Shown: one piece after another, positions 24,400 to 36,640 of the stretch
Numbering within the stretch: the stretch's first letter is position 1
How the letters are laid out: each line of letters opens with the position of its first letter
Origin: Serripes groenlandicus
Taxonomy: Eukaryota > Mollusca > Bivalvia > Cardiida > Cardiidae
Assembly (NCBI GenBank): GCA_031761405.1
Contig: JASEVX010000370.1
Location: 62,001-126,000, forward strand
Direction of reading: 5' to 3'
Length of the DNA: 64,000 nucleotides
Notes under the pieces: model-generated
Told to the model about the DNA's origin: nothing
Database searches by the model: none
The model's input: only the letters and a program-made list of their open reading frames with translations
Program-made: the position numbers and the translations under genes

Positions 24400-26063
24400 A
24401 TCTTATTTCATGATCTTGGTCTTAACTAGTCTAATAGTTTTATTTATAATTCTAATTCAATGAGTTCATGATGTTAACCCTTAATAATTATTTTTAGATA
24501 ACAGATAAGTGTAAAAATTGTAGTAAGGTCATACTGAAATAACTGAATGACTGTTAACGGAATTTAACTTATTAATGTCGATTATGGTAGTATATATGCC
24601 ATGATGAAAGGGATGAACCCTTCGGTATTTATGACAAGTGTGGAAAAAGATCTGACTGTAAAACCCCTATCTGATCCATATTCACACTGCTTGTTAGACT
24701 TTTCTTGGACGTTTCAATAAGTAAGTTTCAACCAGTGTAGATCAGAACAGATTAAGCGAAAATGCAGTTTTATTTGGGTGTACACCGACTGTATTCCCTG
24801 AGCAAATACCATATCTGATATATATTCACACTGTTCATTAGAAGATGGATGTTTCCTTTAGTAAGTTGCAATTAGTGTGCAGAACCAGATCAGATAAAAT
24901 AAAAAAGTAGTTTGAGCTGGGTCTACAGTGAGGACAAATATCCTTTTGTTGGCTTTGATCAAGGATCCTATTTCTACAACAATCACTCAGTCTACTGTTA
25001 ACATATTCACAAATTATAATAACAAATCTTACCACTTCTTGGTCTGTTATCAATACACAATAAATAACCAAACTCGAAGACCACCACGATGTAGATTTAC
25101 TGAAAATATAGGAATAAAAGACAATTAAAGTTAAAATCACATGCTTTTCAGTATTTAATTGAGAAATATATCATTTATATCCTGATTAACTCATTGTTTC
25201 ATAGACAAACTGAGAATAATTAATTCATCAGGAGATGTCTGTTCAGGGTTTACTCTTGTTTTTACTTTTTATAGATCCAGACACCTTAACATAGTGTATA
25301 AGTGAACTGTCAAAGAAAGGGGGCTGGTAAGACAGTGAACACTTTATATTTCTATGTATTCTGAATGTGTTATGAAAACATCACGCAACATTTAAAGACT
25401 AAAGGACTTTAAGTGTCTGACCTACCGTGTATATTGACATTTCTGATTTTAGGTTCAGATCACCAGTCCCTTTATTAAGTCTTATCTGAAACAACTCAAG
25501 TTGGCTGAACAAACTTGGGTAAGTAGTGTGTGAACTAGCTAGATATTGATAAGACTGTGTGGATACACATAGTAATCTGGTAAGTATCTTATCAAAATAC
25601 CAATGTCTTATAATCTATAGCTTTTAATGTTTTAAAAGTATTTAGTAGAAAGATTTATATCAATAATTGCAAAATCAGAAGAAAAGGCAAATGCGAATTC
25701 TGATCGTCTCTCGGACTTATAAGGGATCTGTGAAAACCAGATCAAACTCCTTGGATGCGCAGGGTGATCAGGGTATACACATATAATAAAACCAATATTT
25801 GGTTTTCCTGAAAGGTTGCTAAAATTGAATGAATAAACTGAAGAATAAAAATATTAACATGCACTAAAACACAATACCGTATCAACTAAATAAACCAAGT
25901 AGATAAACGTGATTATTTTAAAACAATGAATCTGCATTCCATAGGTCTGGATGCTTGTGTTCATGTATTCTAAAAGAACGCTACGGTCGGGTTTCAAAAT
26001 GACTTCATTATTCTAATGACATCAGTAATGACGATTCATATCATGCGCAAGTTTGTACTTTAC
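24400..26063. other. Probable 5' intron/flank of the B-box gene
   Basis: No coding segment supported. The upstream exon of the minus-strand gene should lie here or further right, but no unique donor could be chosen. Confidence 0.35.
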
Positions 26064-26324
26064 TAGCCGTTCCACGAGAAAACGAACATTATGGCCTCTG
26101 CGTTATGTATTGACCCAGATCAGCATGCGCAGTCCTCGCAGGCTAATCATGGCCGACACATACTGTTTTAGGGCTAAGAGATATAGAGTAATGAATCCTG
26201 AAGTAGAAAATTCACAGGAGGCGAAAAGTGTCTGCACAGATTAGCCTGGGCGGCATGCTTAGACTGATCCGGGTCGATACTTCACGCAGAGTCCACACTG
26301 TTGGTTTTCTCGTGGGACGGCTCA
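26064..26324. mobile_element. Fold-back MITE, family 2
   Basis: 261 bp with long terminal inverted repeats: left AGCCGTTCCACGAGAAAAC, right GTTTTCTCGTGGGACGGCT. The inverted similarity extends inward for around 100 bp on each side (AGGCTAAT and GATCAG motifs pair). Non-coding. A second copy lies at 32766-33024 and a lone end at about 44393-44450. Confidence 0.88.
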
Positions 26325-26866
26325 TATATTGATCCTCTTAAACATTTACAGGCTAATTATTCATAAACACTTTGATCAGATTGCATATAAGTGCGGCTCA
26401 TTGTGAGTTTCCTGTACACATAGCGAGGCTCAATAACAGTTCGATCTATATTATAGTCAACTATATGGCTACTGAATATCATATGCTTGTCTCCTTCTCA
26501 AGTGAAAACCACACTAGTTAGTATTTAGCTTTCATTTGGAGACTCTGACCTCCTACTGAGGGTGCAGAGATGGCTACTTTTACGCTTCGCCAAGGAGCCT
26601 ATTTTGTTCAAGAAGATTTTAAAACTTTCCACTATAAGAATATGGTGAAAATTAACCTGCCCTTTATGGTAGTGTTATATCAGCTGACACTGCTTGAACA
26701 AGTGTTCCCCTATATACTGCATGTAAAACAGGTGAACCCAGAAGCGTGACCAATTTTAAACCAGTGGGCATTATTTGAACAATCATGGTGGAGGACCACA
26801 ATGCAGTGCAAGAACATTTTCAAAGTTTCCCCTTCAGGTGATCCCCGGGGCGGGGTTAATTGTGTA

Positions 26867-27885
26867 ATGTACATAAAGTAGCTATAGTACACCACTGTAA
26901 AACTGTATTCGGTCTATAATGTACATAACGTAGCTATAGTACACCACTGTAAAACTGTATTCGGTCTGTAATGTACATAACGAACTATAGTACACTACTG
27001 TAAAACTGTATTCGGTCTGAAATGTGAATAACGTAGCTATAGTATACCACTGTAAAACTGTATTCGGTCTATAATGTACATGAGGTAGCTATAGTACACC
27101 ACTGTAGAACTGTTTTCGGTCTGTAATGTACATAACGAGCTATAGTACACTACTGTAAAACTGTATTCGGTCTGTAATGTACATAACGTAGCTATAGTGC
27201 ACCACTGTAAAACTGTATTTGGTCTATAATGTACATACCGTAGCTATAGTACACCACTGTAAAACTGTATTTGGTCTGTAATGTACATAACTAGCTATAG
27301 TACAACATTGTAAAACTGTATTCGATCTGTAATGTACATAACTAGCTATAGTACACCACTGTAAAACTGTATTCTGTCTGTAATGTACATAACGTAGCTA
27401 TAGTACACCACTGTACAACTGTATTCGGTCTGTAATGTACATAACGTAGCTATAGTACACCACTGTAAAACTGTATTTGGTCTATAATGTACATAACGTA
27501 GTTATAGTACACCACTGTAAAACTGTTTTTGGTCTGTAATGTACATAAGAGCTATAGTACACCACTGTAAAACTGTATTCGATATGTAATGTACATAACG
27601 AGCTATAGTACACCACTGTAAAACTGTATTCGGTCTGTAATGTACATAAAGTAGCTATAGTACACCACTGTAAAACTGTATTCGGTCTGTAATGTGCATA
27701 AACTAGCTATAGTACACCACTGTTAAACTGTATTCGGTTTGTAATGTACATAACGAGCTATAGTACACCACTGTAGAACTGTATTCGGTCTGTAATGTAC
27801 ATAACGTAGCTATAGTACACCACTGTAAAACTGTATTTGGTCTGTAATGTACATAACGTAGCTATAGTACACCACTGTGTCCTGT
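26867..27885. repeat. 52-bp minisatellite, about 20 copies
   Basis: Consensus pieces are TGTAATGTACATAACGTAGC, TATAGTACACCACTGTAAAA and CTGTATTCGGTC, period 51-52. Each unit has GTACAT...TATAGTAC with a central TAGCTA palindrome. Variation among units is low. Confidence 0.97.
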
Positions 27886-27889
27886 ACAT

Positions 27890-28790
27890 CTATCCAATAT
27901 TATCTCGGTGTATACTGTTAGTCAGAGGTAGTATGGCAGCTTTTGTTACCTAAACACATAAATGCATATTAAATTGCAAACATGTGCAGACTGATCTGTT
28001 TCTTAACTATTTGTACAGCACTTTGGTTGGTTTTTGAAAGTCTCAGCTCAATTATACATCTATTAGTTGAATATCTACATAATGCATTGCGTTGAATCCG
28101 CAATTTCGACCGATTCAAACGGATTTATTTCATATTCATGTATTATTCTTTAACTAGATTTTCATAACATTTTGGTCGGTTATATACATATATAATATAT
28201 CTATAGGTGCTACCTATTTACGAAAAAACGCAAGATAATTATAAACAAAAATTAAAGCACATACTTTGGCCATACAAAAAGGATTTATAAGTAATTGACT
28301 AGACAATAATAATGTTAATGTCATGTTTCTTGCATTATCAAAACATATTTGGAATTCGTATTGCTGTCGTCTATTATTACGAACAGAAAATAATAAAGTA
28401 AAAACTTTCAGAAAATCAAGGAATACATTTATAATGAACGAGGTTAAAACATGAGGGCCAAGATGATCCTTAATCGATCACCTGCATTATGGTAAAGAAG
28501 CAAATAGATTAGCCCTTTTCTGATGCCATCTGGCGACTACCTTTTTCAGCCAGTCAATATGACTGGAACAAATTATGTAAGGGGTCACATTTCTGCTAAA
28601 CCCTTTCCCTATTAGAGACAGTTTCTGAGGCCTATGAAACAGACGATTTAGGAAAAGATTGTCACCAAAAGAACAATTGCTCCTTATGAGAAAGTTATCC
28701 TTTTGCCACAATGTTTGATAAATAATTATACTTTGAATGAGTGTGGCAATAGCTCATGTATAGGAATTTGGGGTCTTTCATGTTGATACC
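27890..28790. other. Geneless stretch
   Basis: Nothing recognised. The 74-codon minus-strand frame at 28487-28711 has no known motif. Confidence 0.4.
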
Positions 28791-28792
28791 AC

Positions 28793-28861
28793 TTTTTTTG
28801 CGGGAAACGACGTCGCTCCATTGACGTTACGCCAAGATGAAGTGTAACGGAAATGACGTCA
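28793..28861. promoter_or_regulatory. E2F-like and CRE-like site cluster
   Basis: TTTTTTGCGGGAAACG (E2F-like, 28793-28808) and TGACGTCA (28854-28861) lie 45 bp apart in a CpG-richer patch. No adjoining gene is visible. Candidate only. Confidence 0.22.
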
Positions 28862-29015
28862 CGTCCTTCTTTGGCAACAATACAGTCAAAATTTAGGTTC
28901 GGGCGTAGAAGGCTAATGCTGTCGGTTTTTTGACGAACGGGAAAACATATTTATGTTATTATGTTTTAACTTTTCGTACAAATGTTTATTCCCACATAAC
29001 ACAGCATTTTAATGA

Positions 29016-29360
29016 TCTTAAATATCTATTTAAAAAAAAAAAGATTAAAAAGACGACAATAATTTTCAATCCGTGTTTTTTCGCTCATTTTATACAAACC
29101 CAAAATACCGATTTAAAAAAAAATGATTAAAAAGACGACAATAATTTTCAATCAGTGTTTTTCTGCTCATTTTATACATACCCAAAATACCGATTTAAAA
29201 AAATGATTAAAAAGACGACAATAATTTTCAATCCGTGTTTTTCCGCTCATTTTATACATATCATTTTATACATACCCAAAATACCGATTTAAAATAATGA
29301 TTAAAAAGACTACAATAATTTTCAATCAGTGTTTTACGTCTGCCTTTTATACATATCCAA
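29016..29360. repeat. About 85-bp tandem repeat, four copies
   Basis: Units contain ATGATTAAAAAGACGACAAT, AATTTTCAATC(C/A)GTGTTTTT, GCTCATTTTATACATACCC and AAAATACCGATTTAAAA. The array ends at a YY1-like AAAATGGCGGCCC, followed by a poly(A) run at about 29418-29438. Confidence 0.9.
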
Positions 29361-29895
29361 AATGGCGGCCCCCATGGATTTTTCCAGTTTCATTTCAGAA
29401 AGCTTCATGGGTTATTGAAAAAAAAAAAAAAAAAAAAATCTCACACCTGTTAACTATAAGCGAAAAAACCCATTCATGGGGTTTTTTTCGTATTATTTTT
29501 CAATTTACGTTTCGCAGATGCAGATAAATGTTATCCATACATCATTGTATTACACCATTACAACGTAAACACATTTTGATTGAAATCTTATAGAGGGATG
29601 AACAGGTACATGAATCCTGCAGAATGCGAATATCATTTATGTCACAATTAATTTCAGAGAGACACGGATTCTAAACACAATATTTTACATCGAGACAAAA
29701 TGGAAAGAAAAAAGAATGCACGGAAATGTGTATCTATCAATAGTTTAAAACAATCTCAGAGACAATTTGTTAAGTCTAAAACCATACACTAAATCTTGTT
29801 GGATCATTGAAAGAAGGAATTAGAACAAAATACATGTAGATAGATTTGATATAGCATATATCTAATAAGACGTAACGTCAACAGGTGAGGCTAAA

Positions 29896-30790
29896 AAGTG
29901 TAAGCCACCCTGACAATGGCACGAATTTTGTCCCCGCAATACCACGCAATGCGTCGTGGCAAGGCGTGTCATTTCGATGCTACGCAGCGGAGCGTGAAGC
30001 CGTGTTTGCGGACTGTTCGCGCACTGTACACGCATAACTTACGCACTGTCTACGCAGTGTGCTGACAAAAATGGGCCGCATTGGCACACATTGACACGAA
30101 ATGGCACTACTTGTTTACGCATAGGCTAAGTATTGTTCGCGCATTGTCACGCTTTGTCCCGCTTGGCTTCACGCTATATATATAGCGTGTAGTTTAACAC
30201 CTAACTTCATTCCTCGACCCGCTGTGGACGATTGCACGCATTGACACGCACCGTCGGCAGTGTTCGCGCCGACTTCGCGCATTGTTCACGCATTGACACG
30301 CATTGATACGCACCGTCGGCAGTGTTCGCGCCGACTTCGCGCAGTGTTCACGCATTGATACGCACCGTCGGCAGTGTTTACGCCGACTTCGCGCAGTGTT
30401 CACGCATTGACACGCACTGATACGCACCGTCGGCAGTGTTCGCGCCGAGTGCGCGCAGTGTTTACGCATTGACACGCATTGACACGCACCGTTGGCAGTG
30501 TTTACGCCGACTTCGCGCAGTGTTCACGCATTGACACGCATTGATACGCACCGTCGGCAGTGTTCGCGCCGAGTTCGCGCAGTGTTCACGCATGGTTCAC
30601 GCACATGGTACGAAGATTTATGCATGCTGAATTTTTGAAAATTTCAAAATTCTCTCTACGTCATGGCATGCACCGCCGCACCCTTCAGACACTCCTCACG
30701 CTCGTTCACGAAGACTTTAATCATTGGCACGACGAATTGCGTTTCATTGCGGGGACAAAATTCGTGCAATACCAGGTTGGCTTAACGCTT
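29896..30790. mobile_element. TIR element with GC-rich tandem-repeat core
   Basis: Ends are inverted repeats: left has AAGCCACCCTG and CACGAATTTTGTCCCCGCAA; right has TTGCGGGGACAAAATTCGTG and CAGGTTGGCTTAACGCTT. The core from about 30235 to 30590 holds six to seven 50-65-bp units with CACGCATTGA, ACGCACCGTCGGCAGTG and GCGCCGACTTCGCGCAGTG. A perfect 20-bp palindrome, CACGCTATATATATAGCGTG, sits at 30170-30189. There is no transposase, so it is non-autonomous. No clear target-site duplication was found. The CpG-dense composition differs sharply from both flanks. Confidence 0.8.
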
Positions 30791-30799
30791 ATTTAAAAT

Positions 30800-31990
30800 G
30801 ACGTGAACTTGACGTTCATTTGAGAATCAAGTAAAGATAACGTAAACGTATATATAGTAATTACTTGTTTTAAGTCGCAGTTATATCCGGATTGAAATAT
30901 AAACAATTTCGTCATAAGTTTCGATTTAAGCTTCAAATAACAGATACATATTCATTTCATATGTATATATGCAATACACGCAAACAGCGACAAACAAGTG
31001 TAAGTAACAAAATTGAAATCATACGAGAACATGAGTGATTTTGACTTTCCCTATGATTTTGCTGTTTTTGCAATTCTTTTTCAGCTAAGTCTTTTTGCGT
31101 GTGTCTTTGTTTTCGTTTCATGTAGACTCAGGGTTTCTGGGAATAAATTAATCGGTATGAGATAATATATCAGTTATTAATATATCAGTTACACTGTTAA
31201 CGTATTTTTGACATAAAAAATGTAAGTGTCACAAATTTTGTTTTTCTCTTTATCGGCATCCATGTTGTTTAATTCGACTGTAAATGGTTGAAAATGTCGC
31301 CAAATCCTTCCTGTAGTCTGCCGATGAAACAGACGTAATTTTACGCTAAATCAAAGATAATTTACGTTTTTAAGGCTGTTTTGTAGTTTTCGTCGCAAAT
31401 TTGTCATTCATCTTCATTTGTTCAAGGAAAATGGCCAGTAAAATGATGTGTTAATTAGGGGCTTTTCTTAATTATTGTATCTGAAGCATATAGAAAGCTG
31501 CGCATTTCATTTCTAAATGTAAGTGTATGAAACGTATTGTATTTAATAGAGTAATAAGTAAAATATGCAAACAAGTATTCAAGCATGTTTGGCGATTTTT
31601 GAGTTTGCCTGACCTTTTTACGATACGTCTAACTAAGCTTAAGCGCTTGTAATTGTTGGAAAAGTTGAACACTTCTTTTGGATTAATTAATAGGGAGAGA
31701 CGAACCTGCTTGTAACAGTATGTCGCTCTTCATTTTATTGATGCACACTACGTTTATAAACATGATCAAACACCGTGTAAATATGCGAGTTTACACACGC
31801 GGAAGTACGTCACACTTTGAGCGATGACTACGTTATTTCATATGCGATGTTACTATCACTGATTTGTCATGGAGCGGCCCAAATGCACAAGGTCCAAATA
31901 GTGTCCAGAAGGCTGGCCATTAATATCTAATAAGGAGAGCTAACATTTGAAAAACCCTAGCTCCTGGCTAATTCACGATTGTTGACCTGT
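30800..31990. other. Geneless stretch
   Basis: No coding region or array recognised. Confidence 0.4.
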
Positions 31991-31991
31991 G

Positions 31992-32197
31992 TCCAATTCC
32001 AAAAAACTTACTTTGCGTTGAGTAATTCTTTTAAAAATACTTAACAGCATGTAACGATTTATATGAACTTAGTAAATTACTTAAACATTCCACCATTCAT
32101 GTTTTACAACATTTTCAAAAAAACTATAATGATGAAATTTGCTTTTAAGTATTTTTAAAAGTCTTAAATAGCGCTAAGTACGTTTGGTGGAATTGGA
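31992..32197. mobile_element. Fold-back MITE, family 3
   Basis: 206 bp. Left end TCCAATTCCAAAAAACTTAC and right end GTTTGGTGGAATTGGA are inverted repeats extending about 53 bp, to TTTTAAAAATACTTAA and its complement. No coding capacity. Confidence 0.8.
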
Positions 32198-32579
32198 GCC
32201 TAGTCTCACGTTGCCTACCATTTTCACCCATAAAATCTTCTCTTAAAACTAACAAGTGGCAAAGAGAGAAGTCACCGTTATAAATAACGCTTCAGATTGA
32301 ACACTTTTTATATTTAATCATTATTTGTTTGAGGGAAATCAAATATTTCTTGAATGGCCGTATGGTGAAAAGGGAAATCAAAGATTAGATTACATATATG
32401 TGTATCGGAGCCTTAGTCTATTTAAAAATCTCGAAATTCGATGTTCGTGTGGTGTTTGCTATCTGCTTACCACTTAAACCAGTATAGATATGTAACATAA
32501 TTAGTGTTGGGAAAACAGACGCTGGTCCATTTAGATTGTGTTTAATTAATGAAAGTAGGTACACCGTCCTCATGTACAG

Positions 32580-32640
32580 TATGTTAGTTATATCTCGGTA
32601 GTCAGCCCACCTATCATTTAAATTCTCGTACCAGTACATC
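32580..32640 (-). repeat. SINE 3'-body fragment
   Basis: AGTTATATCTCGGTAGTCAG and CCCACCTATC match CAGTTATATCACGGCGGCCA and TTCACCTAGTC at 38340. This explains the 73-codon minus-strand frame here as repeat-derived. Confidence 0.5.
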
Positions 32641-32654
32641 GCTTTACATGGTTA

Positions 32655-32765
32655 GCCCTTTCCCACATACAACAAATATGTGGAAGACTTTGAAATCAGA
32701 GTTACAAAAAACTGAAAAATCTCCTTAAAGATAGCTTAATTGTTAAATAAAGTTGAAAACATTGT
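32655..32765. mobile_element. Fold-back MITE family 1, left half
   Basis: Starts TTAGCCCTTTCCCACATACA and runs to GTTGAAAACATTGTGG, where it is cut by the family 2 MITE. No right half is seen beyond that element. Confidence 0.65.
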
Positions 32766-33024
32766 GGTCCCGGGAGAAAACCAACACCGTGGACTCTGCG
32801 TAAAGTATCGACCCGGATCAGCATAAGCATACCGCACAGGCTTACCCGGATAGACACTTTTCGCCTCCTGTGGATTTTCTGTTTCAGGGATCATTACTCT
32901 ATACCTCAATCCCCCTGAGACGGAATGTGTCGGCCTGGATCAGTCTGCGCGGACAGCGCAGGCTGATCTGGTCGATACATTTCGCAGAAGCCATAATGTT
33001 GATTTTCTCGCGGGACGGCTCATA
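32766..33024. mobile_element. Fold-back MITE, family 2, copy 2
   Basis: Matches 26064-26324: left GGGAGAAAACCAACACCGTG, right GATTTTCTCGCGGGACGGCT, with internal AGGCTTACCC and AGGCTGATCTG arms. It lies directly against the interrupted family 1 copy. Confidence 0.85.
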
Positions 33025-33236
33025 TATATTTAAAGCATCACCTACTGACAAAGGGCTAGTAATGAAACACTTAGCAAATACAGAATAATCCGTTTTAGAG
33101 GACATAACATTCGCTATTGAACAATGAACGCATAAATTAGTAAAGAAATGACATCGCTCGATCGGTCCTTAATGTTGTGACTGCTTTATATAATGGAGAA
33201 ATGTTAAAAATAACAGATGATGAAACTTATCTGTAC

Positions 33237-33367
33237 CTTTATTTCTAAGCTCGAGATACTTAATATTTCCAGAGACATATAAACTTTTACATGTCTCTGA
33301 TATTTCTGAGGCAGAGAGAGTTGGTGTTACTTTTTCGTGCGGCAATACGATCGGTCGGTGATCTTCT
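33237..33367 (-). other. Candidate coding exon, minus strand
   Basis: 131 bp between a pyrimidine-rich acceptor (TTTTATATTTCAATCAAAG) and donor AATAAAG|GTACAG. One frame is open throughout, containing REDHRPIVLPHEK and ISETCKSLYVSGNIKYLE, with coding-like composition. No family was recognised and no partner exons were identified. Confidence 0.28.
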
Positions 33368-33369
33368 CT

Positions 33370-34600
33370 TTGATTGAAATATAAAAAAAACCAAGATATC
33401 ATACACAATTATTCCGGGAAAACAGACTATGGCCCCAACAACTGTTGTTAATATATAATCAGAATTTAGAAAAATAATACAATAGACGTATTATGCATAT
33501 TTCTGAAACCTTGCATTTGGAAATATTCAAAAATGTAACCTTCTGAATAATTAGTACACAAATTGCCTTATACGACCACATTCAACCATTTGTGCATGTG
33601 TGTAATTAAAAAAAATGATATGTAGCGTTTAGTGGTATTTATTTTTGTAATGGATTTTTTCCAATTTTCCTTTGCTCGACGATAAGTTGGAGTTATGAAA
33701 TTGAATTCATTAAAAACTGTCAACAAAATAAGACAACTATATATATGCACAAAAACTAAATAAGTAATGAAACGGAATGTACAGCTACGCCATGCGGAAT
33801 TAAAATGAAACCAATTATAATTAACGAGACGCGACTGATTTTGACGTTTAAACAAACGAAGGGAGCAACGACGTGCGCAATGTCAATGAAGGACAGAACA
33901 GAAGATACATGTTCAACATACTGCAAAGTTACTTTGGACACAAGTTGCAATAAATGACCTCTTTTAGCTAGCATAAACTTAGTGTTTAAGATGAGCTAAT
34001 GTGATCAACATGTGGCAGTCAGCTTACACCTTACATGCTAACCAACATTTCCACTTAAAGCACTGTGTGAACTAAACTTCAAAGGAATGTTTCTAGTACG
34101 AAAGTGTTCAAATAATTCGATTCGATACTGAACTCATGGTTTATATGGTATCACAAATGGAGAAAGCAAACAATCTTTTTCCTCTAAAACTATATTATTC
34201 TTTACTCAAATGTTCTTTCCATGAGTAATCAAAATATGTTAATAGGTTATAACACATGATCCTTAGGGATGGGGCCTGTTATCCCTATTGCCTATAAGGC
34301 AAACGTGTGAAAGTAATGATAAGGTTTCAAAGTAGGTTTCGGGTGGTTGTGGTAACCCTCTCAGTCTTTGTTCTAGCAAATTTAATTTTTAAAAAAGAAA
34401 ACACGACCCCTATATATATATGGGATGGGGATTGTTTAAATTAAGTGCACATACTCTCAACCTTTAAACCTTTTGAAACTAGGGGGCTTATTTCAAAGTA
34501 AGTTCATAAACATATAAATGCTCTTTACAAAGCCCCCTAACAACGCTTTTCGAAAAAAAGTTTGATCAGTCAAAAAGCATTGCCGCTGTGGTAGAGCTTG
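33370..34600. other. Geneless stretch
   Basis: AT-rich. A short inverted pair (TAGGGGGCTT near 34480 and AAGCCCCCTA near 34537) could form a hairpin. Otherwise nothing recognised. Confidence 0.4.
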
Positions 34601-34621
34601 GTTCAATTTATATGCGTATAG

Positions 34622-36424
34622 TGCAAACAGGCTCTTAAAACAAGTTACTCTGAAACTAGATCTACAGACTTCATTAAAATTAGTCTAAGACAAATCGAAG
34701 AAGTATCTAACGTTATTATGTCCGCGAAATTACATTCAGCTTCGGGCATCGATAATTTACCTTATGCTGCTCTAAAATTCCCACCCGCCATAGCTGTATT
34801 ACAGAGTATATTTCAACTCATATTTGATACCAGTTTAATACCTTCAATTTGGAGAAAATCAGTTATATTTCCGTTATTAAAAGATCCGAGCTCAGATAAA
34901 CGTGTTCCTTTGAATTACCGAGGAATAAGCCTCTTACCGTGTGTGAGCAAACTTTATAGTTCGATTTTGAATAAGCGGATTATGAAACATCTGGAATGTA
35001 ATGACTTATTAGCCGACGAGCAGAATGGTTTTAGGGCAAATAGGTATTGTGAAGATCATATATTTACATTAAACAGCTTAATACAGAACAATGGAAACGT
35101 GTATACAGCATTTATAGATTTGAAGAAAGCGTTCGACTTTGTCGATAGAGACATGTTATTATACAAACTAATTATGAAAGGGATAGACGGCAAAATGTAC
35201 AATTCATTAAAATCCGTGTATGCATCTTCTGAATCATGCATACGACTAAACGATAGACATACAGACTGGTTTCAGTGTTCGAAAGGTGCCAAACAAGGTG
35301 ACAATATTTCCCCAACTATGTTTGCCATTTTCATAAACGACCTTGTCTGTGAAATTAACGACCTTAACCTTGGAATTTCAATGGGCGACCGACGTATATC
35401 ATTACTGTTATATGCAGATGACATTGTTTTTACGGCGTCCTCCGAAAAAGACCTACAATCGATGCTAAATAAACTTGCAGAATGGTGCAAGAAATGGAGA
35501 GTTCTGATAAATTCCTCGAAATCAAAGTGTATGCATTTGCGTCCACAGCGACACAGGATAACCGAATTTCAATTCACTACTGGACAGACACCGTTAGAAA
35601 TAGTTAATACATATACGTATCTTGGAGTCATTTTTGATGAACATTTAAAATATTCAGCACATTGTGATGCCATATCAAAAGGTGCAGGGAGGGCTTTAGG
35701 CGGAATTATCTCTAAATTCTACAATATGAAAGAGTTTGGATTTAAATCATATGAGAAACTGTATTATAACTGTGTAGTTCCAATCCTCAATTACGGGGCA
35801 TCCACATGGGGTTTTAAATCGTTCAAATGTATAGACAATATTCACAATAGGAGCATGAGGTATTATCTAGGTGTTCATAGATTTGCACCTGTAACAGCAC
35901 TGATTGGAGACACTGGTTGGCTGCCTAGCATATTTAGACAATGGTTATCGATTATAAGATTTTGGAATAGACTTCTTCAGATAGATGATACCCGATTATT
36001 AAAATACGTTTTTAACCATGACTATATAACATGTGAGAGCAACTGGTGTAGTCATTTGAAAGCCATTTTGACAAAGATCGGCTTATCAGATTTTTATACA
36101 AATAAACTTATAATTAGAATGGATTTAGCCGAGGAAAAGATAAAACATCATTTTATCGCTGAATGGTCTACAAGTGTACAACAAACCCCAAAATTAAGAA
36201 CTTACAAATTATTTAAAGATACATTTATTTGTGAACGCTACATTCAACTGAACTTATTAAAAAACGAACGCTCTTTACTAGCCCAACTTAGATGTGGAAT
36301 CTTACCATTAAGGATAGAGACAGGTCGATATATTGTGGAACCAGTACACTCTCGTATCTGTTTATTTTGTAACTGTTCAGAAATAGAGACAGAAACACAT
36401 TTTGTGATTGAATGTGCTTTTTGA
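34622..36424 (+). pseudogene. LINE reverse transcriptase, 5'-truncated
   Basis: Open from just after a TAG at 34619-34621; the first ATG is at 34718, but homologous residues already precede it (GIDN motif region). RT motifs are intact: GISLLPCVSKLYSSILNKR, NGFRANRYCEDHIFTL, FIDLKKAFDFVDRDMLLYKL (catalytic Asp present), GAKQGDNISPTMFAIFIND, LLLYADDIVFTASS and NTYTYLGVIFDEHLKYSAHC. The C-terminal part ends with LRIETGRY and CLFC...HFVIEC, the C-x2-C-x9-H-x4-C motif. The frame stops at 36424 right after this motif, where homologues normally continue, next to ATTC-repeat expansion. No endonuclease domain, so not autonomous. Confidence 0.9.
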
Positions 36425-36454
36425 AATATATCAATACATTCACAGTACAATTCA

Positions 36455-36640
36455 TTCTTTCACTCATTCATTCATTCATTCATTCATGCATGCATGCATC
36501 CACTCATTTATTCAGTAATGTATATATTCATTCATACGTTCGTTCATTCATAAGTCCGTCCGTCCGTTCATTGATTAATCAATTAATTAATTAATTAATT
36601 AATTAAATATTTCATTCATTCATTCATTCATTCATGGATT
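36455..36640. repeat. (ATTC)n / (TTAA)n microsatellite inside LINE 3' region
   Basis: CATTCATTCATTCATTCATG repeats, with ATTAATTAATTAATTAATTA at about 36577-36603. It splits the LINE coding end from its 3' UTR. Confidence 0.95.

Noticed and set aside
26867..27885. CRISPR array interpretation of the 52-bp repeat
   Set aside because: The units are contiguous with no unique spacers, and the context is eukaryotic. It is a minisatellite.
30194..30475. 93-codon Cys/Arg-rich frame with repeats
   Set aside because: It is the translation of the tandem core of the TIR element, with no independent support.
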